Source of the DNA: Lentinus brumalis
Taxonomy: Eukaryota; Basidiomycota; Agaricomycetes; Polyporales; Polyporaceae
NCBI GenBank assembly: GCA_001792895.1
Contig: MARA01000033.1
Span: 310,001-374,000 of the forward strand
Direction of reading: 5' to 3'
Length of the DNA: 64,000 nt
Under the pieces are notes generated by a model, which ran no database searches, was not told the DNA's origin, and was given only the letters and a program-made list of their open reading frames with translations. A program made the translations under genes and the position numbers. Within the stretch, counting starts at the first letter, position 1; the number at the start of each line of letters is the position of its first letter. This document shows, one piece after another, positions 47,533 through 58,311 of this stretch.

Positions 47533-48261
47533 GATCACGACGAAGCTAGGAGTAAGGAGAGTTGATCGATGGCTTCAAGTCTCGTTCTGCTCGAGCTCGA
47601 GTCAGAGCTACAGTATACAAGCTGCAGTTCTTCCTAGTTCTGCCCAGTTCTGCCCGCGCTGCATGCATGTATATTTCTATATTGCCCTTAGCTCGCCATA
47701 CTCAACCACATGCCTTATAGTAATCACGTCATCGCGGTATAGAAAATATGGCGAGGGAAGTGCAGACAGACGTTTCTGACTCTGAGTACGTAGTAGCGCA
47801 CACCGGTACACATCAGAGTCTCCATGGCACAAATACAAGTCTCAAGTAACCTTCGCCCTCGAGCTGATCTCAGGTCCACCACGCCAAGATACCGCTCATG
47901 CATCCATACGATTCTTGAACTCGCCCCGGCGCACAACGCGCTTGAGCTACCTCAGAGGCTCAGACACCGTCAATCGAGCGGAATACGCATGCAGCAGATG
48001 CCACTCACAGCTACATTCCGACCAAAATCGTCCGATTGGGCATTAGACATGGTATAAGTACATGCATGGACATTCGTTGGCGTAAAATCATGGTGAGGTC
48101 ATGCGGGGATAGCGCAGGAATTGGTGTAGTGTACAAAGTCCGCGAGTAGATAACCTAATGTAGCACTTATGCATCATGGATACTTTTGTAACATACCGAA
48201 CCAAAGGGAAGCGTCACAACGTCTTGACGAATCATTATAACATCTAGGAGCAAAGCAAGGA
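47533..48261. other. Intergenic region upstream of homoserine dehydrogenase
   Basis: No gene recognised. It holds the HOM6 promoter and the 3' flank of the WD40 gene. Confidence 0.5.
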
Positions 48262-51200
48262 TCAACTGAAAGTGACAACGGACGGTCGTGCTTGTGATGG
48301 AGCGTCTGTTGTCGGACTGGAGGGACCGGGAGCGAATGTTGCATGGCTGTGACTGTCCGAGGAATCTGGGCTTAACTGAAGGTCGGGGCTGTCCGTGCGT
48401 ACATCAGCATCGTAGGGCGACGGGGTAACAGTGCGTGGAGTGTTGGCTGGATTAGTCGTGGCGCGACTGGCAGCGACCAAGTTGTCCTCCGAACCTGACA
48501 TGATATTGAGGGAGGGAGACGTCCAGATCCTGACTCCGCCGTCGTGGCTTCCCGTCGCGAACATGAAGGTGTCCCACGCGTGATTCCAGGCAATGCATGT
48601 GAGATCACCGCCGACTGTTTGTGCCCGAATATGATGGAGTAAAGTACCAGACTCGCGATCCCAAATGTGAATGTCGCCAGCTAGGATCAGGTCAGCCTTG
48701 ACGACGGCATGGAGTGAACATACAATGCAGCTGACCTTTACCAGCACACAGCACCAGCTGATCGTTCCTGCCGCCGAAGTAACTAGGCCCAGCGAAGTCA
48801 ACCGGCACCTTGGGCATGTACGTGTGCCTCAGAGATAGTCGTACGGAGTCCTTGACGGGATCGAGCTTCCAGAGTTGCGGTGGTGCCTACGCATGCCAGT
48901 GAGTAATTGGGCTATGCTCCTTTGAACCAGCATCGTACCTTATTCTCGTAACTGACCAGGGCGACCTGGTCATTCCTTGCCAGTGTGATGTCACGAACCT
49001 CATGTAGCACAGGGACGCGACTGTCGACGCGTCAGTGCACGCCCATCGACAACAGTATTTGGTACGCACTTCTCGATCTCTTCCTTGACCATGTTGTACA
49101 CTGTTTCGATACGCATGAGACAATGAGCGCCGTGTCACATCCAACCATGCAAGCCAGACCCACCGATGATCTGTTTCTCCGCCCTGCATTTGCTTGGATG
49201 CAGCCCGTCTGCAGAAGCCGTGAGTGTGCCGACGCAGACCATGCGCACGTTGTCCTGAGTTACTGCGACGTCGTGCAGAACCATGCGATCGAAATGATAC
49301 TGTGCGAGAACGTTGCCTTGAAGATCCTAGGATGAGGGTCAGTTGAGTGCCTTTAGTATCGTGTGACGGACTGACCAGTTTGGTGACATCGCTCTGCTCA
49401 ACAGACAAAAATGCTAGAGCCGAGCTCAGCACGGCGCTCATGGACTGACAGACGCAGCGTCGAAAACTCACCTTCGCCACCCGGAAGCCATGCGATCGAC
49501 AGGACGGTCCTACGGCGATCTATCGTCTTTCGACACACGCCATCCTGATTGTGAAGAAAGTCAACGGTTGCTTGGTGAATGGACCAGACAGTCACAACAC
49601 ACCTCCGTCCAGACCTTGACGCCGCGATTCAGCTTCGTGAGTAGCAGATGACCGCTGGGAGACCTAGCAACGTCTACGTGAGCAGAGCCCATTGCAACAT
49701 GATGCGAGATGACATACCATGCCACTTGACCGACGAAGCCCTGGGGATGGGCGAGTATACGGTGTGACGTGAATGTTTCCTGCGAAGATCTCCCTCGTAC
49801 GGCATCTGTGGAAGAAAAGAAGGCAATACTTACGCCGACCTTGAAGATCACCGACGTGCGGTCCCAACTGAAAGACATCTCAGCAACGTACTCCTAAAGG
49901 GATGTCACAGCACCCACCTCGAAGTCGCCAAAAACTTCCCGTTCGGAGAGAACTGCAGATGCCTGACCAAAGCCGAGTGCGCCTCGAACGACTGCGTCGG
50001 ATGCAAGCTCTTCAGTTTCGGCATGAGCGTGCCGACCCTAGAGTTCTTGAGCACGCCCACGGGCTCGGCCTCCCTGCCCTGGCCGTCCGACGACATCGTG
50101 CGCTGTCTCCTAGGATTCTTGCCGGAAATCGGGAACACGGAGGACGCCGCGCGCATCTTCATGACTGCCCGCACGGCGTGCGCGAACCGCCCCTTTCCGG
50201 AGTCTTGTAGGGGACTGGTCGACTCAGACATGATGCTCGCAGTTCCATCGCCATCGCCGCCGTCGAAGGATGTCACCGTCGGAGAGGCATGCTCAGCGAT
50301 GGGGAGGAGAGGCCCCGCATCCGAAGCTGCACGCCGTTGCACCGTGGGCGAGTTCGGCTCCGGGGTCATGCTGATCGGGTTGGGCGTGACCGCGCGCTCG
50401 GGGTCCGGCAGCTTCTCGTTACTGGGAGTGCTGAGGCGGGATAGCGTCCGGGAACTGAGTTCAGAGACGGCTTCGCGTAACTCGCGGAACTGGGCCCGAA
50501 CCCAGCGCGAAGCCGACCACGCCAACGCGCGTGGCTCGTAGATGAGCCACTTGATGCCGCGAGTCGACTTGACGCGGACCTTAGTCTCTGAAAGGATGTC
50601 GGCCAACCATTTCGTGCCGTGGTGACGGGAGAACGCCCACCGCTCGGATGCGAACCAGGCCGACACTGCGGTAAGGCCAACGATACTGCACGCCGAGAAT
50701 ACTGTCGTCAACGTGCAGGTCACCGAGTGCTGAAGATGAGTGGTGAGTGCGTGCATCCTAAGGCGGTGCATGCGATCGTCTTACCTGATGGGAAGCATAG
50801 GCAAATAGGACCAGGCCGATAGAGAAACAGGCGACGGATAACACGAGGAACGCAAGCGGCGACCTCTTGATCCAGATGAGCACCCACCACGGTACCCGAT
50901 GTCCAGGCGAACGACTGGAGGCGGGTAATATCAGTATCGTCCTTGCCAGAAGAGCACCATACGTACTACATAGCCTGCTTCCAGGTGACACCGAGCAGGC
51001 TGTTCACCGCAGCCCCAATGCTAAACACCAGGGACGTGAACCAGAACGAGTTCACGGCATTCGCCAGCGCGGTGTCCGTCGTATCAAACGAGAACTGCAT
51101 GGTCGTCGCAGTGACGGCGGAGAAGAACGTCGCCACCGTACTGAGGTTGAGCAGATTCTGACTGGCATGTTTCTGTGCAAACCGGATCGTCGGCACACCT

Positions 51201-52730
51201 GCGAGAGGGGACTGAGTTTAGCCTATAGACGAAGGCTCGTCGGCCCATGCTGAGACAGACCTATCTCGATGAAGACCGACAACGATGATGTGATGCTGTC
51301 TATGTGCTCTCCCATCTCGCCGCTGAGGTCGTGGAGGTAGCGTTGCACCGCAGGGTACTTGAACTGTCCTGCACTCATGTCAGTATGCATATACGGCGAC
51401 AGCTCATGGTGTGAATACCTTCGTACGCTCTCAAACAGGATGCCCAGTACTATGCCGTCAACGTCAGCTCGAGCTCATCGCAGCGGAGGAGTACGGAGCT
51501 GTACCTTCAGGTCTCCCTCGAGTGACAGAATGGCCGAATTCACCGCCTCATCGGTAAACTCAGGAAACTCGTTCAGGCAGTCCAAAAACGTGGTGACGTC
51601 CACTGCGAACATTTGCAACTGCTCCGGAAAATCCTCAGGATCCAGCTTGTCTGATACCTTCGGATTGTGGACGTGCGGCGGCGCCCTGTGTCGCTTATTC
51701 TTGCGGTGGTACTGCGCTAGATTAGGCGTCGTGAGGGAGTCGCGAGACTGGTGGTGAATCTTCCGAGGGAAGAGATCAGCCGCATTCTCTCGGAACAGGA
51801 AGAGTATTTGCGCGAGGCGGCTGCGGAGCTGGTACGACGACGAGAGGATACCGACAGAGCTCCCTAGTTGGCGGGCTGCGTTGGCGAAGTTCCGGAGCTG
51901 AACGGCGGCCGGATCAGCAAGCATGGGTCAACTGCAACGTCGTTTCGACGCACCTCTTTGTCCAGGTTCATTATACGTCTGTGAATGACATCAGTATCAC
52001 GACGCAGCGAGTGCAAAGGAATCACTGTTGACCTCTGGAACTTGTTGAATGCTTCTGCGCCGACCTTCTGTAGATGCTCATCAACAGTAGCTATACGGTG
52101 ACTCAATGAGCGGCCTGCCAGAGCGACCAGAATTCGCATACGTACGGACATCGCGGTCGTCTTCAAAGCTTGGCTGCTGAGAGGGTACTGTGTGATGTCC
52201 AATCAGTCAGAATGGTTCGAAAACAGAAAGCGGTAGTGGCAGGGGACTGTGAGGATCCAAATGGGACACGGTGGGGACGACTGATGTATAGCACACGACC
52301 AGACCACCGCTAGTTCGCGCGGTCGGGAGTGACACGGGGTGTCATCCTTGAAACGGGGCAGCGATTTGGGAATGCGTACGAAGATCAACCTGAGTACACA
52401 CCTATTCCTTCCAACTCCTCATCCTTGCTCAACTCCGCTAGCGCATCCAGCAAGCTCAAAAGAGTCTGCTTCCGCTTGTGTCCGCGCGTCCCTTGCTGTT
52501 CCGAAGTTGGACCTGCCTGGATGGAGGTGAAGTCGTTCGGGTTCGCGGGAAGTTCGTCTACTCCTGCAGATAAGATGTGAGGGAGGGCAACATGAGATCT
52601 ATGACGACGTACCTCGACCCATGGCTTGGGGAATGATGTTGCTGAACTGCTTCCAGGACGGACTGCAGTACGCGCTCGAGATGTTCTATCAGACTGATCA
52701 GCACGGCGTGCTGCTGTGGACAGCGATGGG
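48262..52730 (-). CDS. WD40-repeat protein with N-terminal DUF6535-like membrane module
   Basis: Minus-strand exons that join in one frame: 52176-52146, 52090-52033, 51978-51954, 51897-51505, 51449-51419, 51368-51261, 51198-50967, 50914-50785, 50729-49918, 49867-49834, 49779-49718, 49663-49603, 49544-49472, 49413-49376, 49326-49164, 49100-49070, 49020-48939, 48886-48736, 48680-48262. That is about 980 residues. The 5' end is unsettled; probable further exons lie at about 52402-52560 and 52610-52730, and no ATG is fixed. A helical N-terminus leads to S-F-W-F-T-S-L-V-F-S-I-G-A-A-V and W-K-Q-A-M-Y, then two hydrophobic hairpins (FLVLSVACFSIGLVLFAYA; FSACSIVGLTAVSAWF). This matches the order in DUF6535 proteins (L-W-F-S-S-L-V-F-S, then K-Q-W-I-Y). 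A Ser/Pro linker leads to about seven WD40 repeats (for example SWDRTSVIFKV, WSPSGHLLLT, IHIWDRESGTLLHHI, ATGSHDGGVRIWT). It is probably a membrane-tethered scaffold; the role is unknown. Confidence 0.8.
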
Positions 52731-53246
52731 TCTCACAAGTCGTTCAGTCGTAAAGGTCGTAAAGGCTCAGTGGCAAGTGCAGCTCTGGTGAGAGAGCGGC
52801 AGACACAAATCCGGGGTTCGCTGTCGGCCCTCGGGGTACGCGGCTTAGCGCTGATTGATGATGTGGGCTGGAAGGAGGCCGCCTCGTGGCGAGTTAAGAC
52901 CGTAATGCGCGCGCGGCGCCGTCGGTCGTCGTCCGCGCGTGGGTGCATCCGGGTCTTGTCGTCGGAAACATGCTGCTCGTCGTCGATGGCGGTCAGGAGG
53001 ATGTTGTATGTAGTCAGAGTTACAGTCCAAACCCCTACGATCGAAGGCAGAGATCTGCAGATTCAAATAAGGGCGATCCCTGCATTGTAAGCCGTGGGAA
53101 TCAGGTCATTACATTATGTTGTGACAGCGTCCTTTCAGTCAAACATCAATACCAGCTTGAACCGGAGCTAATCCCCGTTTGAAGGAGTGGTCTAGCATCT
53201 GCCCAGATCGAAGCCAAATCCCTCAATAACACCTCGACCTCATACC
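52731..53246. other. Region between WD40 gene and golgin
   Basis: This is the divergent upstream region of the golgin gene and the unresolved 5' end of the WD40 gene. No separate gene is supported. Confidence 0.4.
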
Positions 53247-54957
53247 ATGTCCTCTTCTCCGCTGTCTGACGTGGCGAGCACTGAAGACCCGTCGTCGCGC
53301 TCGTCGTTCGACAGAGAACGTATCCTGGGCTCGCCGCCACCTCAGAATGGACTCAAGACTAACGGAGATGCACCGCCGGTGCCCGACGACCTCGATCCCG
53401 TACAGCGGCTGGAGCAGGAGCTACAGCGGACACGAGAAGAGAAGGACACGTTGGCCACGCAGTATCGTACCCTGCTTGCGAAGCTCACGACGATGCGGAC
53501 GACGCTGGGAAACAAGCTGAAGCAGGATGCCGTGCGTATCTCGCCAACTCGTCTCGTCGTACGCGCTCAACGTTCGATGCATAGGAAGAACTCGACCGTC
53601 GGGAGCAGCTAGTGCAGCAGCTTTCGGTGCAGAACGAGGACCTCGCCGCCACCGTGGAGACCCTCAAGTCCGAGCTCATCGCGTCTAACGAGGAGGCGGA
53701 GCGCGCGTCCAGAGAACTCGAGACTTTGCGCAGCCGCGCCTTACACGACAGTTCACAGGAGACATTCTTGCGCGAACGCGAGCTCAGAGAACTTCAGGCC
53801 GAGCTCGAGCAGTGTCGAATAGAGCGGGACGAGTGGGAACAGAAGGCGCTCCAGGAACACGTCTCGGCGGATGAGGCGCGGACTGCTGCGGACACGCTAC
53901 GTCGCGACCTGGAGGTTGAGCGGGACGCGAGACAGCGCGCTGAGATGAACCTGGCGGTGGAGCGCGAGAAGTGCGGGAATTTGCAGTCAGTGTTGGAAGA
54001 CTTCCAAGCGTGTACGTCTCCACTATTCTGCATGCGGGCTTTACGCCTAACAAGCCACAGCCAAGGAGCACGACCTCAAGCAGGCGGTCAGGGAGTATGA
54101 GACCCAGCTTGTCCAGGTCACGCAATCCCTGGCGGAGTACAAGAGTCGCGCGTTGAACGCGGAACTGCAACTCGAGGAGTCTTCGACAAGTAACTCCCGC
54201 GTGCAGGAGCTCGAGAAGGAGGTGAAAGAAAAGGGCATTCTCATTGGCAAGCTACGACAAGAAGGTTCGTCCCTTATCCCCACCGCCTCGCATACAGTCC
54301 TATCAGCGGCTGAACTTCGACCACACCCCTAGCTGTCATCATGAACGAGCACCTTATGGAAGCGTTGCGCCGACTGCGACGCTCGTCCTCGGAGACGAAC
54401 GTCGACAGGCGTCTGGTGACGAACGTTATGCTATCTTTCCTAACCACCCCTCGCGCCGATCCGAAACGCTTTGAGATGCTACAACTCATGGCCACCATTC
54501 TCTCATGGTCAGAGGACGAGAGGGAAAAGGCTGGCCTGCAGCGCAGTGCAAGTGCAATGCTGCCTTCATCGAGTTCATTATTCTGGGGCCGATCTTCATC
54601 TTCGTCTCCAGCAAGCAAGCCTGCCGAGTTGCAAAAGACGGACGAGACGGAGGTACGTTCCCTGCTCGATGGCCAGTCGCATACATTGACATGTCCTCAC
54701 AGTCCTTCTCCCGTCTATGGGTCGAATTCCTCCTCACAGAGGCCGGTTCTGGCGAGGGTCCCCCACCACCACATTCTCCGTCACGGCAGAACGGATCACT
54801 GCCGAGCACCCCAACGCAACCATCGACCCGGTTATCACCGACGGGCCAGCACGGTCAGCGCAGGTTACCTTCGTTCACTTCTGCTGCGATGGCCAGCTCT
54901 CCGGAACTCAAGCTTGCGAGTCCTCCGCACAAAGGGAAGGAGAAGGCGGTTCCGTGA
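53247..54957 (+). CDS. GRIP-domain golgin (Imh1-like)
   Basis: Exons 53247-53531, 53585-54011, 54061-54264, 54333-54652 and 54703-54957 give 401 residues. A Ser/Pro-rich start is followed by a long heptad-rich coiled coil (about 50-210), then a GRIP domain (about 213-262; N-E-H-L-M-E-A-L-R-R-L-R, V-T-N-V-M-L-S-F-L, R-F-E-M-L-Q-L-M-A-T-I-L-S-W) that binds Arl1-GTP at the trans-Golgi, and a Ser/Pro-rich tail with S-F-S-R-L-W-V-E-F-L. It is a tether for endosome-to-Golgi vesicles. It is shorter than most golgins, as in other basidiomycetes. The conserved GRIP tyrosine position is occupied by other residues near V-I-M-N-E, so Arl1 binding is likely but not certain. It is divergent from the WD40 gene. 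Confidence 0.85.
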
Positions 54958-55470
54958 GCGTATGGATTCTCCCTCGGACTATTCATCACACCGGTATTTA
55001 TTGGAGACTCTATGGGCTCTTGAGGAGGTTTGGTACCGTATCCTGTGTTTTTGTTACCCTTGCATAGTCCGTACAAGTTCAGCCTTATGTGTATCTATAC
55101 TCACTATCTTCGCACACGTCCGGACTGCGCGTTACGTTCGGCATCGGAGGTATATACTGTACCCCCGCATGAGTGAGTAGACTCCTATGCAGATACCGTT
55201 CGACTTGTGCTGCAGGCGAGACGCAGGCACATCTCGAGGAGCAGGTGGACAGGTTCTCGGTGGCTAGCACTGCACTAATGAACCCTCGAGCACCCCGCCA
55301 GCCAGTGTCCTCTCCTGCGCTGCATGGCGTTGCGCTGATTCATGCTGTTGTAACCAGGTCGTAACGGTGACGGTACCGAATGGGAGATCTATATGAACTG
55401 TCCCTGGGACACTTTAGGATCGAATACAACATGTAAGTGAATGGAGTGGGAGTGCAGCCTTACCGAAAGC
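54958..55470. other. Intergenic region, convergent 3' ends
   Basis: No gene seen between the golgin and DUF6535-E. Confidence 0.5.
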
Positions 55471-57717
55471 CTACACAGGACATTGATCAACTAATGCCCT
55501 CAACTCCGCCAACCGAGAGTCTATGCAGTCTAGATCTGAGCACCACACGAAAGCTGCATCCTGATGTATGGAGTCGGGATATGCGAGACGTGCGGAGGAC
55601 CATGTGCGCTCAATAGTAGTGACAAGCTCTCCGTGTACCAGCGCGAGCCCGCCTGGCATCGAGCACAAAGCGATAAGAGGGTCTATGATGTTCTTGACGA
55701 GATGGTGTGATGCAATATGGGGGAACGAGAGAACCGCCGCGGTGTCTCCACCAATTGCAAGAGAACCCTTGTGCAGCCCGGTCCACTCGAGGCCACGTAA
55801 CCACGCATGTAGACGGGCAAGTTCCCGCTGACCCCAGGCAAGCATCGCATGAGACTGCGAGGAGGTGAGGCGGGACTGTCCAGAGACAATGGCACGGACG
55901 CAGTGCAGAAGAACGTAAATCGCCTGAGTTATATCTCTGAGCGATGTAAATCCCTGCGATGGATCCCACGCGGCCATTTCCACCTCGTACATAGCCTGAG
56001 CTGAGTACTAAGGTCAGCTGTAGTCCGTCAACGCATGTCGTAAACACGCACCATGAGCCAGGGTTTGATATGTGTGACACGCTCCATGCTCATCGTACAT
56101 ACACTTGAGTGTGCTGTATGCGAGGCCAAATGCGCGGCGATGTGAACGGTCCTCCACAGCGTAGTGACAGAAAGTCTTGCAGGCGAGCTCCGCTAATTGC
56201 TCGGTCGACTCCTCGCCGATGAAGTAATGACGAAGGATGATGTGTGCATCCTTAAACCACCGGTCAGTACCCTTGTCGGACCAGGCAAGCATATGTCGGA
56301 TGCCGTACGTTGCGCATAAGGGCAAGGTGATCGCATCTTCGAATAGTAAACGGTCGGAAAGATGCCAATAGCCCCATTCTGCCTTCATGAAGCGGAGTAT
56401 ATCTCCGAAACACCTCGGCACTTGCTCGGGGGCAAGTCGGAGAAGATCACCGGCATAGAGGCTAGAAACTTCGTATCCGCGCTGATGGAATACGCCGTCA
56501 CAACAATGGCACGGTCAAGAACACCATGATGCTCGTAGATGGCGTTCTGGTCCCGACCTCGCCAGGTCGGCATGCTATCGTAGGCCTCATATGCGAAGTC
56601 ACCCAATCGGTCGAACTGGGCCCGGGCGATGCCGATCCACGCCTCACATTGCATAGACCAGCCATAGATCAGTTTGCAGAGGCCACGAATCATCCGCAAA
56701 ACTTTGTTACGGGTTGATCTAAGCAGCGCGTAGATGGCGTAGGACGCAGCGGACCGATAAGGGCAGTCGCTCTTGAGCACTGGTAGCGTGGTGACGGTGA
56801 GGAAAGAGGTGAAGAGGAGACCGACCAGGGAGGAGGTGACGGCCGCGACGGTGGTGTGGAGTGTCCAGAGCAGGATGACGAGACCGACAAGGAAGAGCAC
56901 CGAGGCAAACTGCAGAAGAATGGGGAGGGCCGTGACAATCATCCCGACGCGCCACTTGAGCAGTCCATTGAGGCGGTACTGCCTCAGCCTTGCACTCTCG
57001 CGCGAGGTACCTTGCACGGTCGCTTCGTGGAGCCACTGCTTCACGAACAGGGCGATGGATGCTGACGCGAGGCTGAACACGAGGCTCGAAAACCACAAGG
57101 TGTTGAGCCAGACGGCGGACGTCGGAGCATGGAAGGGGGACTGTATATAGCCGGGGTTGCTTCCTTGACGGGTGGAATTGACGAAATGAGGCGTAATCGT
57201 GAAGCTGCTGAGTTGTGAAGATATCTCTTGGAGCAGTGCGACCGTCGAGTCCGCTGGGCCAGGCTGTAGGAGCTGATAAGACTGCACATTGAAGGCGGTC
57301 AGGACCGCCGAGAACAGACCAGCCTGCAGGATGCGTCAGCTCTCCATTTCCTGCCACGACGATCACGGCGGCCGCACTCACGTAGACGAGGAGAGTGTCC
57401 ATCTCTTCCTTCCAACGGCGCACAAGGTCTTCGTGGTATGTCTTGACGGCCTCTGCAGCCTCCGTCCATACCTTCTCTTTCTGCTCCTTTGTGAACTCCG
57501 CAGACAGTTCTGCGCGGATCTCCTGATGTTCATGTTCTCAAGTCAGCATCACTCCGAATACCCATGCGTAACTTAGAAGACGCACATCAGGAGTGGGAAA
57601 CCTCCAAGCTAGACCGTCAGCCTGCTCGGGCACCGGCGCGTTGCACGTTTCTGAGGGTTTCCCGGCCGAAATCGGGGTCGCCGCGGCTAGGTTCGCTGCG
57701 GTCTCGTCGTTCGCCAT
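55471..57717 (-). pseudogene. DUF6535 membrane protein, copy E, single-base frameshift
   Basis: Minus-strand exons 57717-57586, 57522-57382, 57323-56052 and 56000-55471. It belongs to subgroup 2 and is closest to copy D (KQWLHEATVQG, TPHFVNSTR). All splice sites are normal. Exon 3 is one base short: the C run at 56428-56432 (complement) has five C where the copies read P-P-[DE]-Q-V-P, so the frame shifts from F-S-D-L-P-P to K-C-R-G and meets stops. After the run the family sequence resumes as V-P-R-C-F-G-D-I-L. With the extra base the length would be 691 residues. It is either a fresh pseudogene or a sequence error. Confidence 0.85.
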
Positions 57718-58311
57718 GGTGAGCTGCGAGTTAGTGCTGGATCACCGTCGATGGTGCGGCCCGGGGGCTCGTTTGTTGTATCTCTTGAGACTTAGAAGCT
57801 TCACTGATAGCACAACTCAAGTACATATCGTCGCGCCCGTGTACTCGTGTCGGTGCTGTGTCGTGCGAAGTACATGGTGGTGGGCGGTGTTCAACTTGCG
57901 TAAGTGTTGCAGACGCCCATCCGGTCGACCGTGGTCCGTGGCACCGCACTATCGCGTTTGCAAGACGATGGTAGGTACCATTGATATTTGAACCTGCCGT
58001 CTCCTAAATTACGACATGATACTTACCGTTGATAGCGGCAGGGGACGCAAGAGAGGCCGGACGATATTGAATCGTTGAAGGAAGAGAGTCACAAGAGCGT
58101 AGACCACATAAAAAAGCCGGCGACAGGATCCATTGCGCACAATATTGCGCGTCGTGCGTTGCTGCAGCGATGTCGCTGCTTTTCTGTGCGACGTCGACGC
58201 GTAAGTAGGGTCTGCTCAGTGCTGGCCCCTAACAGGAGGCGTCTGATCCCATCGCAGCCCCTTGCATGCGAACCACCACCCGCCTACTGTACTACCGTAC
58301 CTCCTGGCGCG
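57718..58311. other. Divergent region, DUF6535-E / FunK1-B
   Basis: No gene. It contains the copy E promoter words; the FunK1 side has no recognisable core element. Confidence 0.5.
57856..57894 (-). promoter_or_regulatory. DUF6535 promoter words, copy E
   Basis: On the minus strand TTGAACACCGCCCAC (57894-57880) precedes CTTCGCACGACACAG (57870-57856), 139 bases before the copy E ATG. Confidence 0.65.
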
